Part shown: piece by piece, positions 19,786 through 30,501 of the stretch
Layout: every line of letters begins with the position of its first letter
Numbering within the stretch: position 1 is the stretch's first letter
NCBI RefSeq assembly: GCF_001661345.1
Contig: NW_017962927.1
Location: 186,001 to 250,000 of the forward strand
DNA: 64,000 nt
From: Ascoidea rubescens DSM 1968
Lineage: Eukaryota; Ascomycota; Saccharomycetes; Ascoideales; Ascoideaceae
Direction: 5' to 3'
Translations under genes and position numbers: made by a program
Notes under the pieces: generated by a model
What the model was told of the DNA's origin: nothing
The model's input: the letters and a program-made list of their open reading frames with translations, nothing else
Database searches by the model: none

Positions 19786-20227
19786 TTGCTGAGTGTTCTT
19801 CTATAACTTGACAACGAGCAGTATCCTGAAAGAGACCCTATTTGTCTATTTTGTTCATAGACAGTTAGCTATAACCAGATCACCCAGATTACTCTTCAAC
19901 TCTCTGTTGTTCAATATCAGCGAAAGGTCATGTTGAGAGCTGCTCAAGGTCAATACAAGTTCAATTACGGGCTATTGTTTACTTTTGACACCGGATTACC
20001 TCGGATTTCCACCGAATGACGTCGTGCTGCCTGATTTCAAACATCCACCCCATAGTTAAGCACGGTCCTTGCGTGCAGACGGACGCAGTGCTAAAACGCG
20101 CTCAGATGTTTTTAGATGCGGGCACATGTTTGTAAGCGCGGATATCGGCATTTGCATTTCTGTTGTTTGAAAAGGGATTATTGGTTGATTGTCCAGGAAA
20201 TAAATAGTGGGTTCGCACAAACAGTAT
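19786..20227. other. MNN4-like promoter and RAM2 3' flank
   Basis: 442 bp. A GC-rich patch at about 19995-20150 (GCGTGCAGACGGACGCAG, AAGCGCGGATATCGGC) stands out from the AT background. No gene seen. Confidence 0.55.
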
Positions 20228-21307
20228 CTAAGTGGTATTTAAGCTGCTGCTTAAGTATTTCCAGTAATTCACTCTAATAGGATCGTACTTCGTGGCAAGC
20301 AAGTCGTAGGCTCGGATGGCTTTATCCACCGTTGTCTTTGAAGACGAGTAAATTCTTGCCAACAATTCCAAAGCGTGGACAGATGAAATGATGGGTTGCA
20401 CTTCTTCAATATTATCTTGAGCATTTTCATTTGCTTCATTACTTTCAAGTTCAGAAATTTTATCATCTTCAAAATTGGAATATTTCAAACTTAAACCTTT
20501 CAAATTGTTAATGTCTAAGTTGAACTTTTCATAGATACCAATTAAATAGTTCCAGGAACTTTGATTTTGAGGAGCTAATTCAATTGCATTTTCAGTAAAC
20601 TTCAATTCCTTTTGTAAAACCAATCCATTAATTATTGATTTACGGTCTTGTTCGATATAGTTTTCAGGGTTGTTAACAAGTAAAAAAAATCTAAAATTCC
20701 AAGCTGAATTGTTTCTAATATCACTTTTTAGCAAACTATTAATAAAACTTAGATTTTTGTCATTATACAACTTGAAATGTTTAGTTAACCAAGTTCTGTA
20801 TGTCCAAGAATGATAATTTTTAGAGTCTTCAATCAAAGATTTATCAATTAATTCAAATTCCTTTTCTACATTATAGTCATCTGAAGATTTTGAAACCAAC
20901 TCAATGATTAACAATTGTCTGTAATGCCAAACTTGATAATTTTTAGGGTTTTCTAAAATGATATTTTCGGACCAAATCAATTCATCTTTTATAATCTTAT
21001 TGTGATTGCTACCATCCTTCTTATCGGTGCCGTTATCATTATCTTTCCCATGTTCTTCATTGTATTTGTAGTTAAGAAAAACTATAATATTGTATCTATA
21101 TTCCCAAACAGTATAATGAGCAGCACATACGTTGATAATTTTTTCGGTTAAAGCCAAAGCTCTTTCAGAATACTCATTTTTTGACATAATACCTCTCATG
21201 TATCCCATATTCGTCAAATAGTCCTCTGAATATAAAATCCTGCATAATTCTATTTCTGAAGATTCTGGTGGTGGGCATTGGATATCTGTGTAATTATAGG
21301 CCTCCAT
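20228..21307 (-). CDS. RAM2: Protein farnesyl/geranylgeranyl transferase type I alpha subunit
   Basis: Ram2 is the shared alpha subunit of CaaX farnesyltransferase and geranylgeranyltransferase I, which prenylate Ras, Rho and a-factor. I start at MEAYNYTDIQ, which matches the fungal N-terminus (MEEYDYSDV). An ATG at 21484 would add 59 Tyr/Phe-rich residues with no counterpart. The 359-residue product shows the repeated prenyltransferase-alpha helices: VWEYRYNIIV, NYQVWHYRQLLI, NYHSWTYRTWLTKHF, NNSAWNFRFFLL and QSSWNYLIGIYEKF, and ends with AYDLLATKYDPIRVNYWKY. An Asp/Lys/Asn-rich insertion interrupts the second repeat region. Divergent from the unrecognised gene at 21727. Confidence 0.95.
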   Translation of the reverse strand: MEAYNYTDIQCPPPESSEIELCRILYSEDYLTNMGYMRGIMSKNEYSERALALTEKIINVCAAHYTVWEYRYNIIVFLNYKYNEEHGKDNDNGTDKKDGSNHNKIIKDELIWSENIILENPKNYQVWHYRQLLIIELVSKSSDDYNVEKEFELIDKSLIEDSKNYHSWTYRTWLTKHFKLYNDKNLSFINSLLKSDIRNNSAWNFRFFLLVNNPENYIEQDRKSIINGLVLQKELKFTENAIELAPQNQSSWNYLIGIYEKFNLDINNLKGLSLKYSNFEDDKISELESNEANENAQDNIEEVQPIISSVHALELLARIYSSSKTTVDKAIRAYDLLATKYDPIRVNYWKYLSSSLNTT

Positions 21308-21726
21308 ATTTGAATAATGATAATAATAATCCCAATAACGTGTATATATATTTGGTAAAGAAAAAAACAAATAGCAATGGAAGTAACAATACGATAGCAA
21401 AAACGACAGTTTATATCTTGTGCTTTCTCCCAAAAGAAAATCATTCAATTGACACTGATTAAAATGGAAATTGTGAGGATCCATGGTACTGGAAATAGAG
21501 CATGCGTTATGATTGCATATTTATGCATAAGCACGTGTATATTCAAATCCAGAAAAATGGGTACGCGTCTTTTTTATGGCTTTGTTCTGTTCCTTTGTAT
21601 TACTTTTTGTTGCTCTCTTACTAATTGGCTGATAAATTAGAGTAAAACAGTGTCAAATATAGGACTTATTCCTTAAAACAATACAAACTGAAGTTGTTAT
21701 TATACTCAATTTGAAACTAATTCACA
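21308..21726. promoter_or_regulatory. Divergent promoter RAM2 / unrecognised gene
   Basis: 419 bp with TGCATATTTATGCATAAGCACGTG (two TGCAT words and a CACGTG) at about 21513-21537. The remainder is AT-rich. Confidence 0.45.
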
Positions 21727-22602
21727 ATGCAGAGCTCAATTACTAAAGGTGAACCATCTTTTTGCAAAATCTCCACGATATCTATTGGATTATTATCCAA
21801 AATACCAGATTATGTGTTAGATTATAACATTTTTTTCTTTAAAGGTGTCAAAAAGTTTCGAGATGAAGATTCTAAAAGCTCCTCAAGTCCAGCTATAAAT
21901 GAAATTAAAAGATTAATTTGCAAAAACTCTGTTGATAATTGCGAAAATATCAACTACAATTTAGATGAAAAAACTAAGACTTGTATAATGCATGACAGAT
22001 TATTAACCTATTTAGTATTAGAAAGAAAAAGAAGAGATAAATTTTTGTTGAAAATGTATTTGGATTCTCAATTAAATAAAGATAAAAGTAAAAGTAAAAA
22101 TCAGAAAAAATCAATTGAAGAAATTGAAAAGGAGTTTTCAGAGATCAAATTATTAGATGAGGAACATTTAAATATTGATAATTATAAGATTAGATCTCCA
22201 ATATATAACTACATTTTAAACAATGAAGACGATTTATTTAAAAACCGTGTTTCTTTTAGAAAATTTTCAATCTTACAAAGAATTGAATACAACTTTGAAG
22301 AAGAGTTAAATGATGATGATCTCATAGAAAATTTTTGTGATTGTGACGATTTTGATTTTTTTAGGAAATTCAAGTTGTCAGGCAATGAAGAGTATGATTA
22401 TAAGGATATGACCCAAGAAGATATCGAAAAAAGAGAAAAAAAATATGACGAAGTTATCAATGAAATGATGGATAAAGATATCATTCGAATATTGATTCCA
22501 TTGGCATCTCAAGTCATTCTCAGTGGAATTGATCTCAATAAGGGCCATACTGATATCAGCTTTACTGAAGTTGAACCTGAGAAAACTTCAACTGTTCTCT
22601 AG
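21727..22602 (+). CDS. Unrecognised acidic protein
   Basis: An intact 291-codon frame from an ATG (MQSSITKGEPSFCKISTIS) with ordinary codon usage for this genome. It is charged and acidic. The middle has a Lys/Glu-rich probable coiled coil (about residues 95-145, DKSKSKNQKKSIEEIEKEF) and a CDCDDFDFFRKFK stretch near residue 205. There is no signal peptide and no membrane segment. I recognise no domain and assign no function. It shares its promoter with RAM2, but nothing in the sequence links the two. Confidence 0.75.
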   Translation: MQSSITKGEPSFCKISTISIGLLSKIPDYVLDYNIFFFKGVKKFRDEDSKSSSSPAINEIKRLICKNSVDNCENINYNLDEKTKTCIMHDRLLTYLVLERKRRDKFLLKMYLDSQLNKDKSKSKNQKKSIEEIEKEFSEIKLLDEEHLNIDNYKIRSPIYNYILNNEDDLFKNRVSFRKFSILQRIEYNFEEELNDDDLIENFCDCDDFDFFRKFKLSGNEEYDYKDMTQEDIEKREKKYDEVINEMMDKDIIRILIPLASQVILSGIDLNKGHTDISFTEVEPEKTSTVL

Positions 22603-23410
22603 TCAACAGTTTATAGAAAATATTCAAAATATTTAAAATATTCCAAATCACAGTACTTTTCAAAATAAATATGACAAACAGTACTCCGCCAGAGTCCACC
22701 AAAATTTTAGTCAAACTTCAAAAGCCCAAATATAAACCAACTTATATTTTTCAAATGTGATACTTTAACTACATAATCTATCGTATCTAAATAACGAATG
22801 GAGGTTTCTATTGTTAATTTCCATCTACAGTTGACCTAAAATTTGAGGTTGCAAGCTCGCAGTCTTAATCACGTAGAAAACATTTTGCAACGGGAAAACT
22901 TGTAGGAACCATTTTTTAAAATAAACAACAACTTTGATGACGATTAATTGGACCAAAAACCTGATTAATAATACAAATTTTGTAATAATCAATTGATGTT
23001 ATGAATGCAAAATCAATTTTAAAATAATTGCAAAGCTCATTGCCAGCAGCTGTATTTTTGGTATTTGATCCCAATTTCAATCTTTCCGTCTTCTGAACGG
23101 TTTTGCTTCTGCCTCGGAACTCGAACACACCACCTTTACGGTTGCGCAAATTCAAGTTTGCTTTCCGATACTGTGGATGTTGGATGTCAATTTTTCAGAT
23201 TTTTATTTGAAGTTGTTTTGATGAGTCAGTTTTTGGTTGAAATTCCCTTTTTGGTCTTAAATCAAACTCTATCTCGTGCTTATCATATAATTATATATAA
23301 AACTTGGAGAACTTTTTCAGTTTGTTTTTTTCTTTTTTCAATATATGTTCATATGATTATATGAATATAAATTTTATTCTATCGTCTTTTTGTTTTAATT
23401 AATATTAAAA
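22603..23410. other. Intergenic, FSF1 promoter
   Basis: 808 bp. Mostly AT-rich; the small frames at 22916-23155 (-) and 23065-23364 (+) show no family features. No tRNA seen despite a TTCGAG word near 23113. Confidence 0.6.
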
Positions 23411-24397
23411 ATGGCGTCTTCAGTTCAAGGGTTTATAGAGCTACCTGAATCAAGATATGACTTAAATACTTACACAGGAAGAGTTAGACACTGCTTAGAA
23501 ATATCGGACCCATTTATGTTGTTGAATACTAAAAATGATATAAAGGCATCCAGGGATTTGATACAGCAATATAAAAATGGGATTATTAAAACAATGAGTC
23601 CCGAATTATGGAAAGCCAAAAAAATATTAGACTCGACTTTACACCCAGATACTGGCGAGGTTGTTTATTTGCCATTTCGAATGTCCTCCTATGTTTTATC
23701 AAATTTGGTTGTGACTGTTGGGATGTTGACTCCCAATCTTGGGACTTTTGGCACATTATTCTGGCAAATCACTAATCAATCATTAAATGTTGCAATAAAT
23801 ACATCAAATGCCAACAAATCTCATCCTTTGACTACACAGCAATTGATAACAAATTATTTCTTAGCTGTTTCTGCTTCATGTTCAGTCGCTTTAGGTTTAA
23901 ATTCGATTGTTCCAAGATTGAAGAACGTCAGTCAAAACACCAAAACTATATTGGGTAGATTGGTCCCATTTGCTGCTGTGATCTCTGCAGGGATAGTTAA
24001 CGTTGTATTAATGAGAGGTGAAGAACTTAGAAAGGGTATATCAATATTTAATAAAGAAAACAATGAAGAGGTTGGTATTTCCAAAATTGCAGCGAAATAT
24101 GCTGTTGGAGAGACTGCTTTATCCAGAGTTATAAATGCCACTCCAATAATGGTCATTCCTCCATTAATATTAGTCAAACTACAAAATGGATTCTTAAAGG
24201 GACGAGGAGTTGGAATGACAACTTTAGCCAATGTTGGATTATATCTAGCCACTTCCTTTACTGTACTACCACTTGCATTGGCTGTCTTTCCTCAAAAAAG
24301 AGAATTGAGTGTCAAGAAATTGGAAGAACGATTCAATAATCTAAAGGACAGGAATGGTAATCCAATCAACTACATTCAATTCAACAGAGGGATGTAA
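23411..24397 (+). CDS. FSF1: Sideroflexin, mitochondrial inner-membrane transporter
   Basis: Sideroflexins are mitochondrial inner-membrane carriers; animal members move serine for one-carbon metabolism. The 328-residue product matches the family length (327 in S. cerevisiae). It starts with the typical ESRYDLNTYTGRVRHCLEISDP and has the HPDTGEVVYLPFRMSSYV signature at about residues 75-95. Four to five hydrophobic segments follow (LVVTVGMLTPNLGTFGTLFWQ; FLAVSASCSVALGL; LVPFAAVISAGIVNVVLMRG; a C-terminal pair with LATSFTVLPLALAVFPQ). The conserved NATPIMVIPPLIL and FPQKRELSVKKLEE are present. No intron. Confidence 0.95.
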   Translation: MASSVQGFIELPESRYDLNTYTGRVRHCLEISDPFMLLNTKNDIKASRDLIQQYKNGIIKTMSPELWKAKKILDSTLHPDTGEVVYLPFRMSSYVLSNLVVTVGMLTPNLGTFGTLFWQITNQSLNVAINTSNANKSHPLTTQQLITNYFLAVSASCSVALGLNSIVPRLKNVSQNTKTILGRLVPFAAVISAGIVNVVLMRGEELRKGISIFNKENNEEVGISKIAAKYAVGETALSRVINATPIMVIPPLILVKLQNGFLKGRGVGMTTLANVGLYLATSFTVLPLALAVFPQKRELSVKKLEERFNNLKDRNGNPINYIQFNRGM

Positions 24398-24638
24398 CAG
24401 TAAATAGACCAACGAAAAGATAATAAATAGTTGTATTATAAATTTTTTTTGTTCTTTTTCGTATATATTCCCGGATTATCATATCCTGAACACGGATAGT
24501 AAAAACCGCCATTAGGATGCATATGTAATAGTTGAACAATAGATTTTATTTATTTGAATATTGAATAGATTCATGAAAGACACAACTTTTAAAACCAATT
24601 ATTAATTTCAATTAAAGTGCAATTTAAATCAAGAGAAA

Positions 24639-25994
24639 ATGTCGAATCGGAACAGTCTTTCTGCTCAATCAGCCTCTTCAAATTCTCGCTATGCTCCCTC
24701 TTCAACAGCTTCTTCCACTTCCAATTCTAATTCAAATATTATTTCCTACAAGAAATCAGCCAAAGTCAAAAGTAGCTTGAATGAAAATAGAAGAAAAGCA
24801 TTGAAGGATTTTTATAAATTAAACCAGACTCAGAATAATAAATCAAACATAAATAAAATAGATAACCTAGAAAAACTAGACAATGTTGACAAGAATTTAG
24901 TTTCGGCCAGCAATACCAGTGCCACTGACTCTAATATCGATTATAATAATTTAGAAACCATAGATTTAGAAAAAGAAGAAGATTTGAATGAAATTTTGAA
25001 AAATGCTTCAATTAAAGATTTGATTAAGTTTGAGAATGAATTGAATTATAAGATCAATATGTCTAAATCCCTAATAAAAAACATCATTTATAATAACTAT
25101 TTTGAATTAATTAAAATTAACAAGTTCTTGATAAATTTAGTCAACAACAACAATGAAAACAACAACAATAGTATTAACAAGTTCAATACTGATGCTACTA
25201 ATTTTAACTTGAGCGTGACAAGTTTGAATTTTATCAAGACTTCAAATGATTTTAACAACGATGATCATAATACTAGTAAGGAAAATAGGAGCAAGTTTGC
25301 AGTCAGTAAAGATATAAATAACCTTGATCCCAACGATATAATCAACAATTTGGATCTATTGAGGGAAAGCATTTCAGATTTAAAACGAAATTCACTTGAG
25401 CTTTCTAATATCGTTTATATTGATCCAATCAACTTTAATGACCCTAATCTAAAGATATCGAATCAAGTCACTAATTTGTTGTCGATACAAAATAACGACC
25501 CTACTTCTTTTATAGTGCCGGCTAAGAGTTCATCGGCTAATCAGATTAAAAATAGTAACATGGGCAGTAATAAAATCATATCAAATTTTTCAAATAGTAG
25601 CAAAATTGATTTAGCGAATAAAAACGGTATGAACACTATCAATAATACTGGAAATAGTAACAATGCCATTAGTGGTAATACCAATCACAAAAGTCATAAA
25701 AATAGCAAAGCTAACAATATGAACAACAAAAATAGTAATAAAAACGGCAGTTTTGACGAGGATGATTGGGAATTGTTGAAAATGAACTTTTTGAAACAGT
25801 TTCAGAGTTACGACAATAAAAAATTTTTTCAGAAGGAGTTGTTTAAATTGATCATGATTATAGAAAACGATAAAATTAACATCACTGATCAAAACAAGAT
25901 TGATAATCGAATGGAGAAAATTGAGAAAAAGCTCGTTCTTGACCAGTTAAAGGACATACTAAGCAAGATCAAAGACGATGAAATGCCCATTTGA
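24639..25994 (+). CDS. VPS51: Vps51, GARP tethering complex subunit
   Basis: Vps51 is a subunit of the GARP complex, which tethers endosome-derived vesicles at the late Golgi. The 451-residue product begins with a Ser-rich stretch, then KSSLNENRRKALKDFYKLN, the Vps51 N-terminal signature (compare SSLNKDRRLLLREFYNL in S. cerevisiae). A helical Vps51 core lies at about residues 112-168 (ASIKDLIKFENELNYKINMSKSLIKNIIYNNYFELIKINKFL). The rest is Asn/Ser-rich, ending in a second helical region (DDWELLKMNFLKQFQSY to LSKIKDDEMPI). It is longer than the 164-residue S. cerevisiae protein. Function follows from the family; only the N-terminal third is diagnostic. Confidence 0.85.
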   Translation: MSNRNSLSAQSASSNSRYAPSSTASSTSNSNSNIISYKKSAKVKSSLNENRRKALKDFYKLNQTQNNKSNINKIDNLEKLDNVDKNLVSASNTSATDSNIDYNNLETIDLEKEEDLNEILKNASIKDLIKFENELNYKINMSKSLIKNIIYNNYFELIKINKFLINLVNNNNENNNNSINKFNTDATNFNLSVTSLNFIKTSNDFNNDDHNTSKENRSKFAVSKDINNLDPNDIINNLDLLRESISDLKRNSLELSNIVYIDPINFNDPNLKISNQVTNLLSIQNNDPTSFIVPAKSSSANQIKNSNMGSNKIISNFSNSSKIDLANKNGMNTINNTGNSNNAISGNTNHKSHKNSKANNMNNKNSNKNGSFDEDDWELLKMNFLKQFQSYDNKKFFQKELFKLIMIIENDKINITDQNKIDNRMEKIEKKLVLDQLKDILSKIKDDEMPI

Positions 25995-26750
25995 GTATCC
26001 ACTTAGCTGCTTTGTTTAATCGGTTTCTTTATTTGTTTATCTAATTACCTATTTGTCTGGTTGTCCTTCTCAATCAACTGCTTTTAGTTTTAGTTTTAAA
26101 TTTGCTGCATCATCGCTATGATTCTGATCAGTGCCCTTTCCTTATTGGTGGTAATTCTGAGAGAAAATTTCAGGTGTGATGATGCGCAGTCCGTGTGTTC
26201 TATGCAAGCGCGCATATTCCGCATGTGAGTACAGAAATATTGTAAAATTAAAGAAAATGCCTGTTGAAAGAATTTGATGATAAAACCAGAGTGAAGAAGT
26301 GAAATAAAAAAAAAAATTAAAAATCAAACTCACAAAAAATAGGAAAAATAGAAAAAATAAATTATTAAAAACAAAAAACAGTTCAGTACAAAGAAACATA
26401 TTAAGAACAAAATTAAAGAAAAAAAACGATTACTGGAAATAGAAGAAAAAAATCTGTGAAAAAAAAATTTTTAAAAAATAAAAAAAGAAATTGTACAAAA
26501 TAAAATAAAAACAAACAAAAAACAAAAAAAATTAAAAAATATAATTGTATATTAAACTAATTGTTCGTTATCCCTTTGATTGAATTTTTCTATTTGATTT
26601 AAGCAACAAAGTTAATAGTAGTACATTTATAGTCCTTATTAATAATAGTATTATTAGTATTATATTATATTATTAGTATTTCACTTTCATCATATGATTT
26701 TTCGAGTATATACTTTTATACTTTTATAGCTATGGTTGAGAAATCGGAAA
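25995..26750. other. Convergent intergenic region VPS51/WSC
   Basis: 756 bp, very A-rich from 26300 to 26560. No gene; the minus frame at 26142-26399 is homopolymer translation. Confidence 0.65.
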
Positions 26751-28985
26751 TTATTTTGGATGGATCCTATTCTTTCCAATCATGGTTGATTCCTCATTAT
26801 CACTTTCTTCGATACTATCGGGGTTAGCGACTTTTAATTGGAATTTATTATCTAACATTGATCTGAAATCACCAACTGTGCCTCTTCTTGAAGTGGTGTC
26901 TTTGTCGGCCACATGTTTGTTGACTTTTATTTCGCCTGATTTCTGGGATACAAAGGAGTATCTATTGTCATTTTGGTTTTGGTTTGGGTTTTGGTTTGGG
27001 TTTTGATTATACTGTTGGGGTGAATAGGCTCCATTTATATTTGGATGAGAATTTGAAGTTGGTGTTGGATTATTTGAAAAGGAATTTGTTTGAGAGTTTT
27101 TGGTTGAAATGCTGTTGTTGTTTCTCCCATGCCTTGCAGATTTGTTATGCATGGAATTAACGTAAGTTAATGAAGATAAATCATCATTGGTACCTGTGCT
27201 TCCGATTAAACTGCTGTATCTTGTTGTGCTCTTTAGATTTGGGTTATCGTAAATCTCGTCGTGAACAGGTAGTCTTTGGACCAAGTTTGTTGGATTTTCA
27301 AAGTCAAACTGTTCGCCAGCACCAGTGTATAATCTGGTATTGGTATTTGAGCCACTAAGACCGTTGATGTTACCATGATAATCACTGGAGTCGTCCTTTT
27401 TGTTCATTGTAGCAGCGATAGTAGCAAGATTTAATTTCTTTTCTTGGTCGTCTCTCTTTTTGACCTTTTTCACGTAGAAGAACATCAAGCCAGCAATAAT
27501 GGCAACACCTGAGATTGAGCCCACAATGATTCCTGCAATTCCACCTCCACTTAATTTTTTAACGGATGAAGAGCCTTGGGCGACTAACAAAACAGTTGAA
27601 GAGTAGACGAAATCGGTTGTTAGAGTTAGGACAACGTCTGAGTATATACCAGTTGTGATGACAATTTGAGAGGTTAATACGTTACCATTGACATCAGTGA
27701 ATTCGGAAGCAGAAGTTGTTGTGATACTGATAAAGGTAGAACTCGACGTGACCATTGTAGTCGAGGAGACTAGTGTAGAGATGGAGTACGATGAACTTAA
27801 CGATGAGGAAGAGGACGAGGATGATGAAGAAGATGAGGAAGATGTGGAGGAAGATGTAGAGGAATCTGAGTCAGACTCAGTGGATTCTGTCTCAATATCT
27901 GTCTCAGTTTCGGTTTCGGTTTCAGTATCGGAGTCAGAGTCAGTAGATGAAGACGAGGCGAACGAAGATGAGGAAGAAGTTATAGAGGGGGAAGGACGTG
28001 GACTTGAAGGAGTGGGAAGTGCAGAAGAACTGGTTGTTGGTGTGTTCAGAGAAGTTGGAGTTGGACTAGTGGTTGACGTGGTAGAAGTGGTTGAAGTTGG
28101 AGAAGTAGAGGTGGTTGGAGTGGTTGAAGTAGTTGAAGTAGTTGGAGTTGTTGAAGTAGTTGGGGTTGTTGAAGTGGAATCATCGATACTTGAACTAGTT
28201 GGAGAGACAGTTTCGGTGGTATCAGTTGAGTTATTTCCATCTTCAACATCGTATTTGACCAATCTGAATTTTTGGATAGGAGGGTGGATGAGCAAATCGT
28301 TGATAGTTTTTTCATTATTGTTGTTATTATAGAGAGAGATTTCGTTAGGATTACCTGGGTTGTTTTTATAGTCATTGAGTTTGATATTGTTATTGTTATT
28401 ACTGTTGTTATTGTTATCATCTTGTAGACTATAAATAGAGAAATAGTTGAGATTGAGGTTATTGTTGTTGACATTTTGGTTATTGTTGATGATATTTGAA
28501 TTGTCGCAATAGTTGTCAGAATATTTGATATTTAAATTTTGATTGGTCAAGTTGCAAAAGCACTGGTTTAGATTATTGGTTGCAATTAGATTTTTGTAAT
28601 TATCATCTAAAGAGCATGATGATATGCAGTCTATTAGATAGTCATTATTATTTTCATTTTCATTTTCATTGTTATTTTTATCTTTGTTTTCGATATTATT
28701 ACAGTCATTTGGTATTGGAATATTGATTTTATTATTTAATATTAAATCGTCGTTTATGAGCAAAGAGTAACAGCCAAAATATGAGTATACTTCAGATTCA
28801 GCATCAGGATCTGAAAGGTAATCTGTTTCAAAAGGATCATTTATAATTTCAGGATTGGTATCCTTTTCGTTATTGTTGTTGCTGTTTAGTAAGGAGAGAA
28901 GCTCTTCATTGTTGAAGTTGTCTGCATCATTAGCATTAATAAGATTTAATGAGAGTAGTAGGGAAAACCAGAATTTTGATTTCAT
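26751..28985 (-). CDS. WSC-type cell-wall stress sensor
   Basis: WSC proteins are plasma-membrane mechanosensors that feed the Rho1-Pkc1 cell-wall integrity pathway. I start at MKSKFWFSLLLSLNLINA, a clear signal peptide; the frame is open upstream to 29225 but that part is promoter-like. A Cys-rich WSC-like domain lies at about residues 62-175 (YFGCYSLL, LIDCISSCSLDD, LNQCFCNLTNQ), expanded by Asn-rich inserts. Then comes a Ser/Thr/Pro stalk with TSTTPTTS repeats that would be O-mannosylated. A single membrane segment is at about 480-505 (GGIAGIIVGSISGVAIIAGLMFFYV), followed by KKVKKRDDQEKK. The cytosolic tail ends with FQLKVANPDSIEESDNEE, the conserved WSC tail motif. Closest relatives should be Wsc1/2/3; I do not choose between them. 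Confidence 0.88.
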   Translation of the reverse strand: MKSKFWFSLLLSLNLINANDADNFNNEELLSLLNSNNNNEKDTNPEIINDPFETDYLSDPDAESEVYSYFGCYSLLINDDLILNNKINIPIPNDCNNIENKDKNNNENENENNNDYLIDCISSCSLDDNYKNLIATNNLNQCFCNLTNQNLNIKYSDNYCDNSNIINNNQNVNNNNLNLNYFSIYSLQDDNNNNSNNNNNIKLNDYKNNPGNPNEISLYNNNNNEKTINDLLIHPPIQKFRLVKYDVEDGNNSTDTTETVSPTSSSIDDSTSTTPTTSTTPTTSTTSTTPTTSTSPTSTTSTTSTTSPTPTSLNTPTTSSSALPTPSSPRPSPSITSSSSSFASSSSTDSDSDTETETETETDIETESTESDSDSSTSSSTSSSSSSSSSSSSSSLSSSYSISTLVSSTTMVTSSSTFISITTTSASEFTDVNGNVLTSQIVITTGIYSDVVLTLTTDFVYSSTVLLVAQGSSSVKKLSGGGIAGIIVGSISGVAIIAGLMFFYVKKVKKRDDQEKKLNLATIAATMNKKDDSSDYHGNINGLSGSNTNTRLYTGAGEQFDFENPTNLVQRLPVHDEIYDNPNLKSTTRYSSLIGSTGTNDDLSSLTYVNSMHNKSARHGRNNNSISTKNSQTNSFSNNPTPTSNSHPNINGAYSPQQYNQNPNQNPNQNQNDNRYSFVSQKSGEIKVNKHVADKDTTSRRGTVGDFRSMLDNKFQLKVANPDSIEESDNEESTMIGKNRIHPK

Positions 28986-29745
28986 GATCAACAAAAGGAA
29001 TAAAAGGAATAAAATGAATAAAATTAGCTGGAGAAAAGCAGTAGAAATAGTAGAGGGTGGAGTGGGATAAAGCGAATAAATCTGTAAAGAAAAGTTAAGG
29101 TTGAATGAAGGAGGAGAATATATAGGATTAAGGATTGGATTATTAGCAAAGCGAAAGATAGCCAAAGTGTAAGAATAAGAACAAAAACAAGACCAAGTGA
29201 AGATAATATGAAGCTTGTGAGCCAAGTGTATGAAAGAATAAAAGGGAACAATCAGAGAAGTTAGAGAAGAGAATAATTATAGCAGAGAGAAAGGCTCCAG
29301 AATAATTATAGAAGCTGGCGAACAATGAACGAACCCAGAAATATGATATGTCGCAAAATACAACAGCTCTGGTTCGAGCTGATCAGCGACGGTTTACGGC
29401 TTGCCTTTACGACCCACCTTTAATACCGCGCTCACCGGCCAGAATGAAGGCTCATCGCATCACGGATCTCTGTTCACAGTCCCAAAAGGGAAATGTCTCT
29501 CAAAAAACAGCGGAAACGCCAAAAGAAACGCCAGATCTATTTATACCATACGCGTTGGCGTGCATACACGGGTATGTGCATGGGAGCGCAGTAATCCAAG
29601 ACCCTGGTTGCGTCCAGTAGAGTGGTTTCACACATGTGCATTATCGCGATTTCTATACAGTTGAGCTAGAGAAACCGCTCTTGGGCCTGTGCTGGAGAAT
29701 GGACTGTCACAGATTGAAACCAGCTGCAGTTGCAGACACAGCTGG
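28986..29745. other. WSC promoter and HCH1 3' flank, partly GC-rich
   Basis: 760 bp. A-rich next to the WSC start, then a GC-rich stretch (29340-29720) with GTGCATACACGGGTATGTGCAT. Small frames on both strands here are composition artefacts. Confidence 0.55.
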
Positions 29746-30501
29746 TTAGAAAGAGTGCTGAATGTCCTTCGAGTGGGTGTCGATCAACACAGACTGGAAC
29801 TTCATCAACTCCGCAGTGACCAATGGCAAGAGGTTGGCTCGGATTACAGATTTCTCGTTCATGTCCAATGGCTCATCGCTGTTTATCGTCGAGCTGTGGA
29901 TTATGAAGTTGTAATCAGCCTGGGGCATGTCATGCAAGAACTCTGGCAATGATACTTTGTTGCTGAACAACACATTGGCATTGCTTTTCTCGCTGCTTTT
30001 CTCACTGCTTTCCTTCCCTTCCTTTTCAGCGTCCTTTCCGGCTGGGGTCTCCCCTTTGCCCTCTATTGCATCATCCTTGGTGTTGAGCAAAACACCATTT
30101 ACCTCGAATTCCAAGTTCAAATCAAAAATACACTTGGTTTTCCCCTTTCTTTGGGCAACATCGCAATCGCCACTGACCGAGTTAATCTTAACAACCTTGA
30201 TTAAAATCTCGCTATTATCACCACTATCCTTCTTGTTCTTTGCAACACTTACGGCTTTGGAAATTGTTGTCAAATTATTTTCAAGATACTCTTTAGCCCA
30301 ATTTAAACAGTTCTTATCAACCCAATGCCTATATTCAACACCAATAATAGTTTTAAAATTCAATTAGTATTTACATATCCATTATTTTAGTCACCATATT
30401 TCGTAAATAACAATCCACTCATCACTAATTACTAATCCTTATTCGGTACCATATAAACCACCAGACTCTACTTACCAATTATTTGGATTATTAACAACCA
30501 T
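29746..30501 (-). CDS. HCH1: Hch1-type Hsp90 co-chaperone, one intron
   Basis: Hch1 is the short relative of Aha1 that binds the Hsp90 middle domain and modulates its ATPase. The gene is complement(join(29746..30328, 30476..30501)), 202 residues. Exon 1 (26 nt) encodes MVVNNPNNW up to two bases of the Trp codon; exon 2 continues HWVDKNCLNWAKEYL, reproducing the Hch1/Aha1 start (MVVLNPNNWHWVDKN). Donor GTAAGT (30470-30475), branch TACTAAT (30363-30369), acceptor ATAG. The Aha1-N domain includes SVSGDCDVAQRKGKTKCIFDLNLEFE and ends LLPLVTAELMKFQSVLIDTHSKDIQ. There is no Aha1 C-terminal (AHSA1) domain, hence Hch1 rather than Aha1. An Asp/Glu/Lys/Ser loop of about 35 residues is inserted in the domain. 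Confidence 0.92.
30329..30475 (-). other. HCH1 intron
   Basis: 147-nt intron in phase 2 of a conserved Trp codon, with GTAAGT donor, TACTAAT branch and ATAG acceptor. Confidence 0.88.

Noticed and set aside
21308-21484. 59-residue N-terminal extension of RAM2 from an upstream ATG
   Set aside because: The internal start MEAYNYTDIQ matches the fungal family start; the extension is Tyr/Phe-rich and lies in the divergent promoter.
27688-28332. Plus-strand 214-codon acidic frame
   Set aside because: Antisense of the Ser/Thr-rich stalk of the WSC sensor; its Glu/Val repeats are the mirror of TCT/ACA-type codons.
29370-29392. Possible tRNA B-box (GGTTCGAGCTGATC)
   Set aside because: No matching A-box or foldable acceptor stem around it. 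Other GTTCGA-like words (23113, 53427) failed the same way.
29348-29664. Plus-strand frames between WSC and HCH1
   Set aside because: No recognisable motif, GC-rich patch, overlaps two promoters or 3' flanks.
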